Assembly (NCBI RefSeq): GCF_013608025.1
Contig: NZ_VDLV01000016.1
Location: forward strand, 41,306-101,898
Direction: 5' to 3'
DNA length: 60,593 nucleotides
Source: Pseudomonas brassicacearum subsp. neoaurantiaca
Lineage (GTDB): Bacteria > Pseudomonadota > Gammaproteobacteria > Pseudomonadales > Pseudomonadaceae
Shown here piece after piece: positions 1-9,080 of the stretch; the first letter of the stretch is position 1, and the number at the start of each line of letters is the position of its first letter. Position numbers and translations under genes: made by a program. The notes beneath the pieces were generated by a model. The model had not been told where the DNA came from. It did no database searches and was given only the letters and a program-made list of their open reading frames with translations.

Positions 1-90
1 CGCGAGCAGGCTCGCTCCCACAATTTGATCCGATGTGAATACAGAATCAGCAGCGCTACAGCTCCCTGTGGGAGCGAGCTTGCTCGCGAA
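1..90. repeat. REP pair, family A (REPIN-like)
   Basis: Two inverted copies of a short palindromic element lie at 1..22 and 68..90. The core reads GTGGGAGCGAGC, then TTGCTCGCGA, and the left copy is its reverse complement. Five more such pairs occur in the window (10207, 12363, 15023, 18107, 29183). This is the usual arrangement of Pseudomonas REPs mobilised by RAYT transposases. The left copy may continue outside the window. No RAYT gene is present here. Confidence 0.9.
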
Positions 91-104
91 GCAAGCACCG
101 CGGT

Positions 105-890
105 CTACCTGTCTGGCGCAATCAACCCGCACAACCGCGCCGTCGCCTCGATCATTTGCCCGCTGGGCCGCTCCAGCCCCTTGTCCGGGACCAGCAATAA
201 CCTACCCTGCGCCACCGGCCAGGCTTTCCAGGCATCGAGCTGTGCCTGATCCGTGGCCAGGATCACCTGCGGTTGACGCTGCAATACCGACTCCACGCTC
301 ACTTGCGGCGCCGGCAGATCAAGGTCGGCAAAAACGTTGTGGGCACCGCACACGGCCAGCGCGTCACTGATGATCTGCCCGCCTCCGACGGTATACAGCG
401 GCCGGTCCCAGACCTGATAGAACACCGACACGGGCGTGTCCCGTCGGTAGCGTTGTCGCAGCGTCTCAAGACGTTCACGCAACTGTGCCGCGCGCTGCAC
501 GCCCCGTTCCGGGCGGCCGAGCTGCGTGGCGATGTCTTCGATTTGCGTGATGAGTTGATCGAGGCGATGGGGCTCGGCGATGTAGGTCGCAATGCCCAGC
601 CGCTTGAGCTGCTCACGCTGCACCGGGCCCACACTACCCGGCCAGAGCAGGAGAAGATCAGGCTTGAGGCTGAGCAGACGCTCCATATCCAACTGGCCGT
701 AACGCCCGACCGAAGGCAGGTCTTTCAGGATCGACGGACGATCGCCGCCATCCAACACGCCCACCAGCAGGTCGGCGGAATCGAGCTCGACAACGATTTC
801 CGAGAGCGAGGGCGCCAGGCTGACCACACGGGTCGCCGCCACCGTCGAGGCGCTTGCGGCCAGCAGCAGGACCGCCAGCCAAAAACGCAT
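105..890 (-). CDS. BtuF-like cobalamin/metal-chelate ABC substrate-binding protein
   Basis: Periplasmic substrate-binding protein of the BtuF/FhuD type, 261 aa. The N-terminus ([19 protein letters not shown]) is a signal peptide. The mature protein opens with RVVSLAPSLSEI, the typical first strand of class III binding proteins, and later has PSVGRYGQLDMERLLSLKPD, the usual BtuF segment. I chose the ATG at 890, whose A overlaps the stop of the upstream gene (TGATG); a TTG one codon earlier is possible. It is the last gene of a ribA-membrane protein-btuF operon. No BtuC or BtuD partner is visible, so it must use a transporter encoded elsewhere. Vitamin B12 is inferred from family resemblance; another corrinoid or siderophore-like ligand is possible. 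Confidence 0.8.
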   Translation of the reverse strand: MRFWLAVLLLAASASTVAATRVVSLAPSLSEIVVELDSADLLVGVLDGGDRPSILKDLPSVGRYGQLDMERLLSLKPDLLLLWPGSVGPVQREQLKRLGIATYIAEPHRLDQLITQIEDIATQLGRPERGVQRAAQLRERLETLRQRYRRDTPVSVFYQVWDRPLYTVGGGQIISDALAVCGAHNVFADLDLPAPQVSVESVLQRQPQVILATDQAQLDAWKAWPVAQGRLLLVPDKGLERPSGQMIEATARLCGLIAPDR

Positions 891-1309
891 CAACCGAGCT
901 GACGTGGGATGCGATACAGGTAGAACAACACGGCGGTGGATAACGCCAGGAGCATCAGCGGCACCGCTTCGAGGCCGACAAACACCGCCAGCGCGCCAAT
1001 CCAGGCTGGCAGGCCTGCCATCAGGAAGGCTGCGCGACGCCGCGCCGCCAGGGTGATCCAGGCTTGGGGCTCTTCAGGTGTATCGAGGGACTTTTGCGTG
1101 GCGATCAGGGCGTTTTTATAGCCACCGAAAAACCGCAGGCTGACGAACATCGACGCCACACCCGCAATGAACAGCGGCATCGCCAGCACCGGCAGGATAG
1201 CCTCGCCCTGGCCAAATACCGCGTTGATCACGAACAGCGGCAGCAAGGCCAGCGCCAGGTACTGCCACCAACTGACGGCCAGCCGCCGCCGAACCTGACC
1301 GCGCGTCAC
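890..1309 (-). CDS. small inner-membrane protein of unknown function
   Basis: Protein of 139 aa with about four hydrophobic helices (roughly residues 14-33, 38-60, 92-112 and 115-133) and a basic N-terminus. Homologues in Pseudomonas are sometimes labelled MFS transporter, but the protein is far too short for an MFS fold and I see no MFS motif. The start is GTG at 1309, overlapping the ribA stop by 4 bp (GTGA), so translation is probably coupled to ribA. Its stop overlaps the next gene. Its conserved place between ribA and a BtuF-like gene suggests a membrane role linked to cofactors, but that is only an inference. Confidence 0.75.
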   Translation of the reverse strand: MTRGQVRRRLAVSWWQYLALALLPLFVINAVFGQGEAILPVLAMPLFIAGVASMFVSLRFFGGYKNALIATQKSLDTPEEPQAWITLAARRRAAFLMAGLPAWIGALAVFVGLEAVPLMLLALSTAVLFYLYRIPRQLG

Positions 1310-1923
1310 GCCCGGTCGACCTCGCCCTGGTGCTCGTTGCCCATCATGTGGTCGAGCTTGCTGGCCTTGGTTGCCAGATAGAGTTTGTTGTGCGGGTTAT
1401 GACCGGTGTGCAGCGGCACGCGCTCGGCCACAACGATGCCCATGTCGGTCAACGCCTTGACCTTGCGCGGGTTGTTGGTCATCAACCGCAAGGACTTGAT
1501 ACCCAGGTGCTCCAGCATCGGCAGGCAGATGCTGTAGTCGCGCAAATCAGCGGCAAAGCCGAGGCGCTCGTTGGCTTCCACGGTGTCCGCGCCGCCATCT
1601 TGCAACTCATAGGCGCGGATCTTGTTCAGCAGGCCAATGCCACGCCCTTCCTGACGCAGATACAGCAACACGCCACGGCCTTCACGGGCGATGGCCTGCA
1701 AGGCAGCTTCGAGTTGCGAGCCGCAATCGCAGCGCTGGCTGAACAGGGCATCGCCCGTCAGGCATTCGGAGTGCAGGCGGCCGAGTACCGGAGCGCCATC
1801 GGCGAAATCACCCAGGCTCAGCACAACGTGCTCGCGACCGGTGGCTTCATCGAGAAAACCATGCATGGTGAATTGCGCAAAGGGCGTTGGCAGCTTGGAA
1901 GCGGCAACAAAAACGACAGGCAC
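1306..1923 (-). CDS. ribA: GTP cyclohydrolase II RibA
   Basis: Catalyses the first step of riboflavin synthesis: GTP to 2,5-diamino-6-ribosylamino-4-pyrimidinone 5'-phosphate, formate and pyrophosphate. At 205 aa it has the usual length. The zinc site is intact ([20 protein letters not shown] with three Cys), followed by the active-site segment [14 protein letters not shown] and the C-terminal TNNPRKV. The start is GTG at 1923 with AGGAG about 8 nt upstream. It heads a three-gene operon with 4-bp overlaps. This standalone enzyme matters because the GCHII domain of RibBA at 5527..6618 has lost these cysteines. The 109 bp upstream (1924-2032) should hold its promoter; I recognised no riboswitch there. 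Confidence 0.97.
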   Translation of the reverse strand: MPVVFVAASKLPTPFAQFTMHGFLDEATGREHVVLSLGDFADGAPVLGRLHSECLTGDALFSQRCDCGSQLEAALQAIAREGRGVLLYLRQEGRGIGLLNKIRAYELQDGGADTVEANERLGFAADLRDYSICLPMLEHLGIKSLRLMTNNPRKVKALTDMGIVVAERVPLHTGHNPHNKLYLATKASKLDHMMGNEHQGEVDRA

Positions 1924-2032
1924 CGGTGTGCTCCTGATCTAGTACTGGAGATTCGCAGAGGCGGGCATTGTAACAGCACGATCCGACGGACGCTTAGGCT
2001 GAATTATCGCCCATTACGATCGAAAAGTTTGA

Positions 2033-2791
2033 TCACGGCTTCGGTGGGTTGCCATTCTCGTCGAAAGGATAGGGTTGCTTCCAGCGTTCGAAAATCGGTT
2101 TCAACTCGCCGCTCTTCACCAGCATTTCCATGCGTCGATCGAACAGCGCCCGCAATGCACGGCCGTTTTCGTTGTTGGCGAAACCCAGGTACAGCGGCAA
2201 ATTGATCAACGGCGAAAGTTTGAATTGCTTGGGATCATCGGCCTTGGCGAGCACATCCTGGATTTCCATCAACGCATCGATATAAAAATCGGCACGATCA
2301 TGGGCCAGCATCGGCAAGATACCTACGGCGCGGTGAATTTCATTGAAACGCCGGATGTTGGGCAGGTAGTTGTTGTATTCGTACCCGCGCATCCACACCA
2401 GTCGATAGTTGCCAATCGTCGCCAGCGTCGGTGACGGCTTGGAGGCCAGCCCCAGGGCATAGATATGATCGACGTCGTAGTGCCAATGCGGGTACAGCAG
2501 CCCTTCGGTTTCATCGCGGTAGGCGCCGACCTGTGCGTCCATCTCCCCTCGTTGCACCAACCCGATCGAGCGGGTGTAGGGCACGCTGCGGGTCTCCAGC
2601 TTGACACCTTCAGGCTCGAACACTGCACGCAAGATGTCCCAGCCCATGCCCTGGCCATCGGCCTGGGTGTAATCGGCCCACTCTTCGCTGGCCGCACGGA
2701 TCTTGCCGGGCAGCGGCGCCGACTCGACCACCCGAACACCGAGCAAGGCTCCTAAACACAGCAACAGCAGTAGTGCGCGGCTTACGCCCAT
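2033..2791 (-). CDS. family 3 extracellular solute-binding protein
   Basis: Periplasmic binding protein of the SBP_bac_3 type, 252 aa. A signal peptide (MGVSRALLLLLCLGALLG) precedes a mature domain starting near IRAASEEWADYT. Further family marks are GMGWDILRAVFEPEGVKLE and a C-terminal LVKSGELKPIFERW. The ATG at 2791 is preferred over upstream in-frame starts because it gives a clean signal peptide and has GAGGGAACC just upstream. It follows pgpA by 11 bp on the same strand, so it is the last gene of the rib/nus/thi/pgp operon. No ABC permease or ATPase is nearby; it may be a stand-alone receptor. The ligand is unknown. Confidence 0.85.
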   Translation of the reverse strand: MGVSRALLLLLCLGALLGVRVVESAPLPGKIRAASEEWADYTQADGQGMGWDILRAVFEPEGVKLETRSVPYTRSIGLVQRGEMDAQVGAYRDETEGLLYPHWHYDVDHIYALGLASKPSPTLATIGNYRLVWMRGYEYNNYLPNIRRFNEIHRAVGILPMLAHDRADFYIDALMEIQDVLAKADDPKQFKLSPLINLPLYLGFANNENGRALRALFDRRMEMLVKSGELKPIFERWKQPYPFDENGNPPKP

Positions 2792-2802
2792 GCCTGGTTC
2801 CC

Positions 2803-3306
2803 TCAGGTAAAACACCACACCAACCCTTGCATAGCGAGCCAGGCGAAAACCCCGGCCAACACATCGTCGAGCATGATGCCGACACCCCCGTGTACATGCC
2901 TGTCGATCCAGCGGATGGGCCATGGCTTGAGGATATCGAAGAATCGGAACACCAGGAAACCCGTCAGCAACCAGTACCAGCCTTCCGGCACCAGCCACAG
3001 GGTAATCCACATCCCGACCATCTCGTCCCAGACGATGCCTTCATGGTCATGCACCCGCAGGTCATCCGCCACTTTGCCACACAGCCAGAAGCCGAACAGC
3101 ATGGTGATGCCGAGCATCAGCCAGTAGCCCCAATCCGGCAACATCTGCCACAACGGTATGAAGGGTAGCGCAACCAGCGAGCCCCAGGTGCCCGGCGCTT
3201 TAGGCAAAGTACCTGAACCGAAGCCAAAAGCCAGGAAATGCCAGGGATTGCGCCACACCGAAGGCGGGACGAACTCTGCCGGAACCTGATTGGGATGATC
3301 TGTCAC
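2803..3306 (-). CDS. pgpA: phosphatidylglycerophosphatase A
   Basis: Inner-membrane phosphatase that dephosphorylates phosphatidylglycerophosphate to phosphatidylglycerol. At 167 aa it has the normal length. The family motifs GSGTLPKAPGTWGS near the N-terminus and VWDEMVGMW in the middle are clear, with several transmembrane helices. It starts with GTG at 3306, overlapping the thiL stop by 4 bp (GTGA). The thiL-pgpA pair downstream of nusB is the common gammaproteobacterial order. Confidence 0.95.
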   Translation of the reverse strand: MTDHPNQVPAEFVPPSVWRNPWHFLAFGFGSGTLPKAPGTWGSLVALPFIPLWQMLPDWGYWLMLGITMLFGFWLCGKVADDLRVHDHEGIVWDEMVGMWITLWLVPEGWYWLLTGFLVFRFFDILKPWPIRWIDRHVHGGVGIMLDDVLAGVFAWLAMQGLVWCFT

Positions 3307-4268
3307 GGTGTCTCCCGAAAATGTTGATAGCCCCGTATTTGCGGGGTGATGTCGCGCCCAAGGCTGTCCACCAGCATGACGCCCTGCCCCGCCATGACAC
3401 TGCCGACCACATGGATCGGCCAGCCTTCGGCCTGAAGCGCCGACAATCGGACCGGCGGCAGAGTAAACAACAACACGTAGTCGTCGCCACCGCTCAGTGC
3501 CGCCTGTTGGGCGCCCGGCTGGCCGAGCAATGCCACCAGAGCGTTGGACAGCGGCAGTCGGTCCCGTTCAACAGTCAGTGCCACATCCGAGGCCTGCGCG
3601 ATATGCCCACAATCGGCCAGCAAGCCATCGGAAATATCCATCGCCGCGCTGGCCTTGCCTCGCAACGCTAGGCCCAGGTCGATTTGCGGCTGCGGCGACC
3701 AATAATGCGCCAGCAGCGGCTCGGCGACCTCAGGTTCGGCGCGGCGCTGGCCGAGGACCAGCGGCAACGCGCCAGCGGCATTGCCCAACTTACCGCCGAC
3801 ACACAACAGATCGCCCGGCTGCGCGCCGCTTCGGGTCATAGCCTGACCGGCCGGCACGCGACCGAACACGGTCATGGTCAGGCTCAACGGCCCTCGGGTG
3901 GTGTCGCCACCCACTAGCGCCACGCCGCACGCCTGGGCCATCTGGTTCAAACCGCGGGCATACGCTTGCAGCCAATCGGCGGTCACCGTCGGCAAGGTCA
4001 GGGCAAGGGTAAAGGCGAATGGCTTGGCGCCCATGGCAGCCAGGTCACTGACCGCCACGGCCAGCGAGCGCTGGCCGAGCAGGAACGGGTCGCAAGGATC
4101 TGAAAAATGCACACCGGCCACGAGCGTGTCGGTGGAAATCGCCAGCTGTTCCCCGGAAGGAACGGCCAGCAAGGCGCAGTCGTCGCCAATCCCCAGCGCA
4201 ACGCCCTCGCCGCCTTGCGCGCATGGCGCAGCGGCGAAGTAATGGCGGATCAGCTCAAACTCACCCAT
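3303..4268 (-). CDS. thiL: thiamine-monophosphate kinase
   Basis: ATP-dependent phosphorylation of thiamine monophosphate to thiamine diphosphate, the last step of cofactor synthesis. The 321-aa protein has the AIR synthase-like fold: the start MGEFELIRHYF, the metal-binding GIGDDCALL, STDTLVAGVHF, and the VGGDTTRGPLSLT and MDISDGLLADCGH segments typical of ThiL. It sits 16 bp after nusB and overlaps pgpA by 4 bp. Confidence 0.96.
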   Translation of the reverse strand: MGEFELIRHYFAAAPCAQGGEGVALGIGDDCALLAVPSGEQLAISTDTLVAGVHFSDPCDPFLLGQRSLAVAVSDLAAMGAKPFAFTLALTLPTVTADWLQAYARGLNQMAQACGVALVGGDTTRGPLSLTMTVFGRVPAGQAMTRSGAQPGDLLCVGGKLGNAAGALPLVLGQRRAEPEVAEPLLAHYWSPQPQIDLGLALRGKASAAMDISDGLLADCGHIAQASDVALTVERDRLPLSNALVALLGQPGAQQAALSGGDDYVLLFTLPPVRLSALQAEGWPIHVVGSVMAGQGVMLVDSLGRDITPQIRGYQHFRETP

Positions 4269-4284
4269 GGGATTCCAAGCGCTA

Positions 4285-4785
4285 TCAGCGCTTGAACGCC
4301 TTCACTTCAGCTTCACGCAGGCGCGGGGCGAGCTTGTCGAGCACACCGTTGACGAACTTGTGACCGTCGGTGGAACCGAAGACTTTCGCCAGTTCGATTC
4401 CTTCGTTGATCACCACGCGGTACGGTACGTCGACGCGCTTGAGCAGTTCCCAGGTGGACAGGCGCAGGACCGCCAGTTCAACCGGATCCAGCTCTTCGAT
4501 GGCCAGGTCCAGGCAAGGCGTCAATGCCGTGTCGATTTCGGTCTTGAACTGCGGAACCCCGTGGAGGATTTCACGGAAGTACGCGCCATCGACATCGCTG
4601 AAATCGTTATCGACCCGGAATTGAGCTTCGATCTCGTTCAGCGATTGCTTGGCCATGTGCCATTGATACAAGGCCTGGGTCGCGAGCTGACGGGCTTCGC
4701 GACGCTTGGCGCTTTTCGATGGCTTGCCGGCGTCCGCAGGCTTTGGATCGCGCGGGTTGAAACGATCGCTTTCGTCGCTAATCAC
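4285..4785 (-). CDS. nusB: transcription antitermination factor NusB
   Basis: RNA-binding antitermination factor that pairs with S10 (NusE, encoded here at 59707..60018) at boxA of rRNA operons. The 166-aa protein has a charged N-terminal extension of about 25 residues, then the all-helical NusB fold ([42 protein letters not shown]). The start overlaps the ribH stop by 4 bp. ribH-nusB is a classic conserved pair. Confidence 0.97.
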   Translation of the reverse strand: MISDESDRFNPRDPKPADAGKPSKSAKRREARQLATQALYQWHMAKQSLNEIEAQFRVDNDFSDVDGAYFREILHGVPQFKTEIDTALTPCLDLAIEELDPVELAVLRLSTWELLKRVDVPYRVVINEGIELAKVFGSTDGHKFVNGVLDKLAPRLREAEVKAFKR

Positions 4786-5258
4786 TTGGCCTCCAACTGG
4801 GCCAGCAGGCTGACCATTTCCAGGGCGGACAGGGCAGCTTCGGCACCTTTGTTACCGGCCTTGGTGCCGGAACGTTCGATGGCTTGCTCGATGGAGTCAA
4901 CGGTCAGCACGCCGAACGCGACCGGGACGCCGAACTCCATGGACACCTGGGCCAGGCCCTTGGTGCATTCGCCAGCCACGTATTCGAAATGCGGAGTACC
5001 GCCACGAATGACCGCGCCCAGGGCGATGATCGCCGCGTATTCGCCCTTTTGAGCGACTTTCTGCGCAACCAACGGGATTTCGAAGGCGCCAGGCGCACGG
5101 ATAATGGTGATGTCGCCTTCGCTCACGCCATGGCGAACCAGGGCATCGACCGCGCCGTCGACCAGGCTCTCAACCACAAAGCTGTTGAAACGGCCGACTA
5201 CCAGTGCGTAGCGGCCCTTGGGGGCGATGAAGGTACCTTCGATGGTCTTCAGGGTCAT
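4782..5258 (-). CDS. ribH: 6,7-dimethyl-8-ribityllumazine synthase
   Basis: Condenses 5-amino-6-ribitylamino-uracil with dihydroxybutanone phosphate to lumazine, the penultimate riboflavin step. It has 158 aa. Visible marks are [21 protein letters not shown] near the N-terminus, [33 protein letters not shown], and [15 protein letters not shown]. It is called ribE in some Pseudomonas annotations. The 5' side is separated from ribBA by 268 bp carrying a repeat, so the operon may have an internal promoter or processing site there. Confidence 0.97.
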   Translation of the reverse strand: MTLKTIEGTFIAPKGRYALVVGRFNSFVVESLVDGAVDALVRHGVSEGDITIIRAPGAFEIPLVAQKVAQKGEYAAIIALGAVIRGGTPHFEYVAGECTKGLAQVSMEFGVPVAFGVLTVDSIEQAIERSGTKAGNKGAEAALSALEMVSLLAQLEAK

Positions 5259-5367
5259 TCGTCAGTTCTCTTAAAGAGCCGGAGCGCGTTCGATACGCGC
5301 TCCTCAGTGATATTAGCCACGAAACAGGGCTGTGGATCCCGCCTTCTCGTTCATTTGCACATCCGCT

Positions 5368-5480
5368 GTGGCGAGGGAGCTTGCTCCCGATGGGCTGCTA
5401 CGCAGCCCCGATTGTGGGCGCTGCGCAGCGGCCCTGTTATGGGTGCTGCGCACCCAAGCGGGAGCAAGCTCCCTCGCCAC
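5368..5480. repeat. REP-like compound repeat, family B
   Basis: Outer arms GTGGCGAGGGAGC-TTGCTCCC and their reverse complement bound the element. Between them are small hairpins such as GGGCTGC-TAC-GCAGCCC and runs of GCTGCGCAGCGGCCC. Four more copies lie at 15979, 22586, 24907 and 31346. This one fills most of the gap between ribBA and ribH inside one operon. Folded as RNA it would be a long cruciform and could shape transcript processing. Confidence 0.85.
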
Positions 5481-5526
5481 AATGAATCTGACAAGCCTGA
5501 ACAATAAGGCCGGAATCCACAGGCCA

Positions 5527-6618
5527 TTATTCGGAGGGCACGTATTCTACAACTTCCAGATCGAAACCGGATATCGCATTAAATTTCATTGGTGCGCTCA
5601 TCAGGCGCATTTTGCGTACACCCAGGTCGCGAAGGATCTGCGAACCGGCACCGACGATGCTGTAAGTGGTCGGTTTTTTCACCGGTTGCTGCTCGGTGGT
5701 TTCGCGGATATGCGCCAGCAGCACATCGCCATCGAGCGGGTGTCCGAGCAGCAGCACCACGCCGCTGCCCGCCTCGGCCACGGCGGCCATGGCGGCGCGC
5801 AGGCTCCAGCGGCCTGGTTGCTTGACCATCAGCAAGTCGCGCAGCGGGTCCATGTTATGCACGCGAACCAGGGTCGGTTCCTCAGCGCAAACAGTCCCCA
5901 GGGTCAGCGCCATGTGCACGTCGCCTTCCACCGAATCGCGGTAGGTCACCAGGTTGAACTGGCCCAGTTCGCTGTCCAGCGGCTGCTCGGCAATCCGCTG
6001 AACGGTACGTTCGTGGATCATCCGATAGTGGATCAGGTCGGCGATGGTGCCGATCTTGATGTTGTGCTCGATGGCAAAGGCTTCCAGTTCCGCGCGGCGG
6101 GACATGGTGCCGTCGTCGTTCATCACTTCGCAGATGACGCCGGCAGGCTCGAAACCGGCCATGCGCGCCAGGTCGCACGCCGCTTCGGTGTGGCCGGCGC
6201 GGGCCAGGGTGCCGCCGGCCTGGGCCATCAACGGGAAGATGTGGCCCGGGCTGACAATGTCTTCGGCCTTGGCGTCGGCGGCCGCAGCGGCTTGCACGGT
6301 GCGCGCGCGGTCAGCGGCGGAGATACCGGTGGTCACGCCCTCGGCGGCCTCGATGGACACGGTGAACTTGGTGCCGAAGCCCGAGCCATTGCGCGGCGCC
6401 ATCAGCGGCAGCTTCAGCAGCTCGCAGCGCTCGCGGGTCATCGGCATGCAGATCAGGCCGCGGGCGTGCTTGGCCATGAAGTTGATGTGTTCGGCCTTGC
6501 AGCATTCGGCGGCCATGATCAGGTCGCCTTCGTTCTCGCGGTCTTCGTCATCCATGAGGATGACCATCTTGCCTTGGCGGATGTCTTCAACCAGTTCTTC
6601 GATGCTATTGAGCGCCAC
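5527..6618 (-). CDS. ribB: DHBP synthase with degenerate GTP cyclohydrolase II domain (RibB/RibBA)
   Basis: The N-terminal ~200 residues are a complete 3,4-dihydroxy-2-butanone 4-phosphate synthase: MDDEDRENEGDLIMAA (acidic metal site), MPMTRERCELL, GVTTGISAADRART, and RAGHTEAACDLARMAG. The C-terminal ~150 residues follow the GCHII fold, but where RibA has its Cys-rich zinc site this protein has VRVHNMDPLRDLLM without cysteines. GCHII activity is therefore probably lost and RibA at 1306..1923 supplies it. The total is 363 aa. It starts with GTG at 6618 and an AGGGG-type ribosome binding site. ribC is 16 bp upstream. Confidence 0.95.
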   Translation of the reverse strand: MALNSIEELVEDIRQGKMVILMDDEDRENEGDLIMAAECCKAEHINFMAKHARGLICMPMTRERCELLKLPLMAPRNGSGFGTKFTVSIEAAEGVTTGISAADRARTVQAAAAADAKAEDIVSPGHIFPLMAQAGGTLARAGHTEAACDLARMAGFEPAGVICEVMNDDGTMSRRAELEAFAIEHNIKIGTIADLIHYRMIHERTVQRIAEQPLDSELGQFNLVTYRDSVEGDVHMALTLGTVCAEEPTLVRVHNMDPLRDLLMVKQPGRWSLRAAMAAVAEAGSGVVLLLGHPLDGDVLLAHIRETTEQQPVKKPTTYSIVGAGSQILRDLGVRKMRLMSAPMKFNAISGFDLEVVEYVPSE

Positions 6619-6634
6619 GCGGCACCCCCTTGGG

Positions 6635-7312
6635 TCAGGATTTGAGGTAGCCGTTGGCGGCCAGAAAACTTTCAGTGATGTTACCGGCCCGCCGTTGTGA
6701 AGGGTCAGACTCTGCGGCCTTGTCTCCCATAAGCAGGCGCTCCAGGTAACGGGCCAGCAGGTCGACTTCCAGGTTGACCCGGCGACCAGGCCGGTACGAA
6801 GCCATGATGGTTTCGCTCAAGGTATGGGGAATGATCGTCAGCAGGAACTCGGCGCCATCCACCGCGTTGACCGTCAGGCTGGTGCCATCGACGGTAATCG
6901 AGCCTTTATGGGCGATGTACTTGGCCAGTTCTTTCGGAGCGCGGATACGAAACTCCACGGCACGGGCGTTATCGGTACGCGAGACCACTTCACCGACACC
7001 GTCCACATGGCCGCTGACCAGGTGCCCGCCCAGGCGGGTAGTTGGCGTGAGGGCTTTTTCCAGGTTGACCGGGCTGCCACTTTTGAGGTCATTCATGGCG
7101 GTGCAGTCGAGGGTTTCGCGGCTGACGTCGGCGAGAAAACCGTTGCCTGGCAGCTCGACGGCGGTCAGGCAGACGCCATTCACGGCGATGCTGTCGCCCA
7201 ACTTGACGTCGCTCAGGTCGAGCTTGCCGGTTTCGACATGGACCCGCACATCGCCGCCCTTGGGGGTGAGTGCACGGATGCTGCCGATGGATTCGATGAT
7301 GCCGGTAAACAT
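6635..7312 (-). CDS. ribC: riboflavin synthase (alpha subunit)
   Basis: Dismutates two lumazines into riboflavin and the ribitylaminouracil precursor. I chose the ATG at 7312, which gives the family N-terminus MFTGIIESIGSI and 225 aa. The two lumazine-binding repeats are visible: GDSIAVNGVCLTAV in the first half and HKGSITVDGTSLTVNAV in the second. It lies 46 bp downstream of ribD and 16 bp upstream of ribBA. It is called ribE in other nomenclatures. Confidence 0.96.
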   Translation of the reverse strand: MFTGIIESIGSIRALTPKGGDVRVHVETGKLDLSDVKLGDSIAVNGVCLTAVELPGNGFLADVSRETLDCTAMNDLKSGSPVNLEKALTPTTRLGGHLVSGHVDGVGEVVSRTDNARAVEFRIRAPKELAKYIAHKGSITVDGTSLTVNAVDGAEFLLTIIPHTLSETIMASYRPGRRVNLEVDLLARYLERLLMGDKAAESDPSQRRAGNITESFLAANGYLKS

Positions 7313-7358
7313 GGAGTCCTCCTCGAGAACGGGCCGCCGCTTGCGCGAAAGCCGGAAA

Positions 7359-8492
7359 TTATACGCTCGCCAGCGGAACGGGGATGGCAATGACTCGCCA
7401 GTCATCGCCCACGGCGCGAATGTCAGTGATTTTCAACTGCGGCGCGTCTTTCATCTGCGCCAGCGGCCAGTCGAGCAGCGGCCTCGCGGTCGAACCGAGG
7501 AATTTGCCGGCCATGAAAATCTGGAATTCGTCCACCAGGCCTTGCCGGGCAAATGCTCCCGCCAGTCGCGGGCCGGCCTCCACCAGCACTTCATTCACGC
7601 CTCGGGCCGCCAATTCAACCAACAGGCGCCGCAGATCGACCTGACCGTCTTCACCCGCCACGATCATGCATTCGGGGCCGGTGGCGTACTGTTCTTCCAC
7701 CGCCATGCAGGTAGCGACGAGCGCCGGGCCGGACTTGAAAAACGGCGCATTCAGCGGCACCCGCAGGCGTCCATCCACCAGCACCCGCAATGGCGGGCGG
7801 CTCATGGCCAACGCGGTTTGCTCGGCGTCCAGCCCCAGTTCGTCGGCGCGCACTGTCAGCCGGGCGTTGTCCGCCAGCACCGTATCGGCGCCAGTTAGCA
7901 CCACGCTGGCCTGGGCCCGCAGACGCTGGACCGCCGAGCGTGCGGCGGGGCCGGTGATCCACTGGCTCTCGCCGCTCTCCATGGCGGTGCGACCGTCGAG
8001 GCTCATCGCGAGCTTGACCCGCACGAACGGCAGGCCGTGCTCCATGCGCTTGAGGAAACCTTCGTTGAGCTTGCGCGCTTCGCCTTCGAGCACGCCGCTT
8101 TCGGTGGCGATACCGGCCTGGGCCAACCGCTGCAGGCCGCGGCCGGCGACTTCGGGATTGGGATCCTGCATCGCCGCCACCACCCGCGCTACGCCAGCAT
8201 TGACCAGCGCATCGGCACACGGCGGCGTGCGGCCATGGTGGCTGCACGGTTCGAGGGTCACGTAGGCCGTGGCGCCCCGGGCGTTGTCACCGGCGGCTCG
8301 CAGGGCATGGACTTCGGCGTGGGGTTCGCCAGCGCGGATGTGCCAGCCTTCGCCGACCACCTGCCCGTCCCGCACGATTACGCAACCGACCCGGGGATTG
8401 GGGTGGGTGGTGTAGTGACCCCGCCGCGCCAACTCCAGGGCGCGGGCCATGTAATGAGCGTCGAGGATGGCCTGCTGCGCCGAGTCGGTCAT
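7359..8492 (-). CDS. ribD: bifunctional deaminase/reductase RibD
   Basis: Carries out the second and third steps of riboflavin synthesis: deamination, then NADPH-dependent ribose side-chain reduction. The N-terminal deaminase domain (about 1-150) shows the zinc site [11 protein letters not shown] and [11 protein letters not shown]. The C-terminal reductase domain (about 155-377) begins at [15 protein letters not shown] and contains [13 protein letters not shown]. Length 377 aa is normal. It overlaps nrdR by 4 bp (ATGA). Confidence 0.97.
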   Translation of the reverse strand: MTDSAQQAILDAHYMARALELARRGHYTTHPNPRVGCVIVRDGQVVGEGWHIRAGEPHAEVHALRAAGDNARGATAYVTLEPCSHHGRTPPCADALVNAGVARVVAAMQDPNPEVAGRGLQRLAQAGIATESGVLEGEARKLNEGFLKRMEHGLPFVRVKLAMSLDGRTAMESGESQWITGPAARSAVQRLRAQASVVLTGADTVLADNARLTVRADELGLDAEQTALAMSRPPLRVLVDGRLRVPLNAPFFKSGPALVATCMAVEEQYATGPECMIVAGEDGQVDLRRLLVELAARGVNEVLVEAGPRLAGAFARQGLVDEFQIFMAGKFLGSTARPLLDWPLAQMKDAPQLKITDIRAVGDDWRVIAIPVPLASV

Positions 8493-8953
8493 TCTTTCAC
8501 CGGTTCACGGGCCAGGCGGTCGATTTCCTCGCGGAACTCGTTCAAATCCTGGAAACGCCGATAGACCGAGGCAAAGCGGATGTAGGCCACTTCATCGAGC
8601 TTTTGCAACTCGGCCATCACCAGTTCGCCGACGACGAGGGACTTGACCTCGCGCTCGCCAGTCGCCCGCAGCTTGTGCTTGATGTGCACCAGCGCCGCTT
8701 CCAGGCGCTCGACGCTCACCGGGCGTTTTTCCAAGGCGCGCTGCATGCCGGCGCGCAGTTTTTCTTCGTCGAACGGCTGGCGACTGCCGTCGGTCTTGAT
8801 CAGGCGCGGCAACACCAGTTCAGCCGTCTCGAACGTCGTGAAACGCTCGCCGCAGGCCAGGCATTCGCGGCGGCGGCGGACTTGTTCGCCTTCGGCGACC
8901 AGTCGCGAGTCGATGACCTTGGTGTCGTTGGCACCGCAGAAGGGACAGTGCAT
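8489..8953 (-). CDS. nrdR: transcriptional repressor NrdR
   Basis: Nucleotide-sensing repressor of ribonucleotide reductase genes. Starting at 8953 it has 154 aa, the usual size. The zinc ribbon [17 protein letters not shown] with ECLACGERF is followed by an ATP-cone ([20 protein letters not shown]). In-frame extensions upstream are not conserved-looking. It is the first gene of the riboflavin operon; its promoter must lie in the 127-bp divergent gap before 9081. Confidence 0.97.
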   Translation of the reverse strand: MHCPFCGANDTKVIDSRLVAEGEQVRRRRECLACGERFTTFETAELVLPRLIKTDGSRQPFDEEKLRAGMQRALEKRPVSVERLEAALVHIKHKLRATGEREVKSLVVGELVMAELQKLDEVAYIRFASVYRRFQDLNEFREEIDRLAREPVKE

Positions 8954-9080
8954 GGTGGCAGGCAACAAAAAAAGGGAGGGCCATGGTAGCGCATCCCACT
9001 GGCAAGACAAGCCATAGGGTTTACGGTATACAGACGGGCTTATCGCCAGATCCATGGAAATCACCTTGCTGGAGCCACCC

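Noticed and set aside
890..1309. MFS transporter label for the small membrane protein
   Set aside because: Only 139 residues and four helices, no MFS motif.
1924..2032. Possible FMN riboswitch ahead of ribA
   Set aside because: The conserved RFN-element segments were not seen here, nor ahead of nrdR or ribB.
5332..6645. A 437-codon open frame antisense to ribB
   Set aside because: Overlaps the well-supported ribB completely and starts inside a REP-like repeat.
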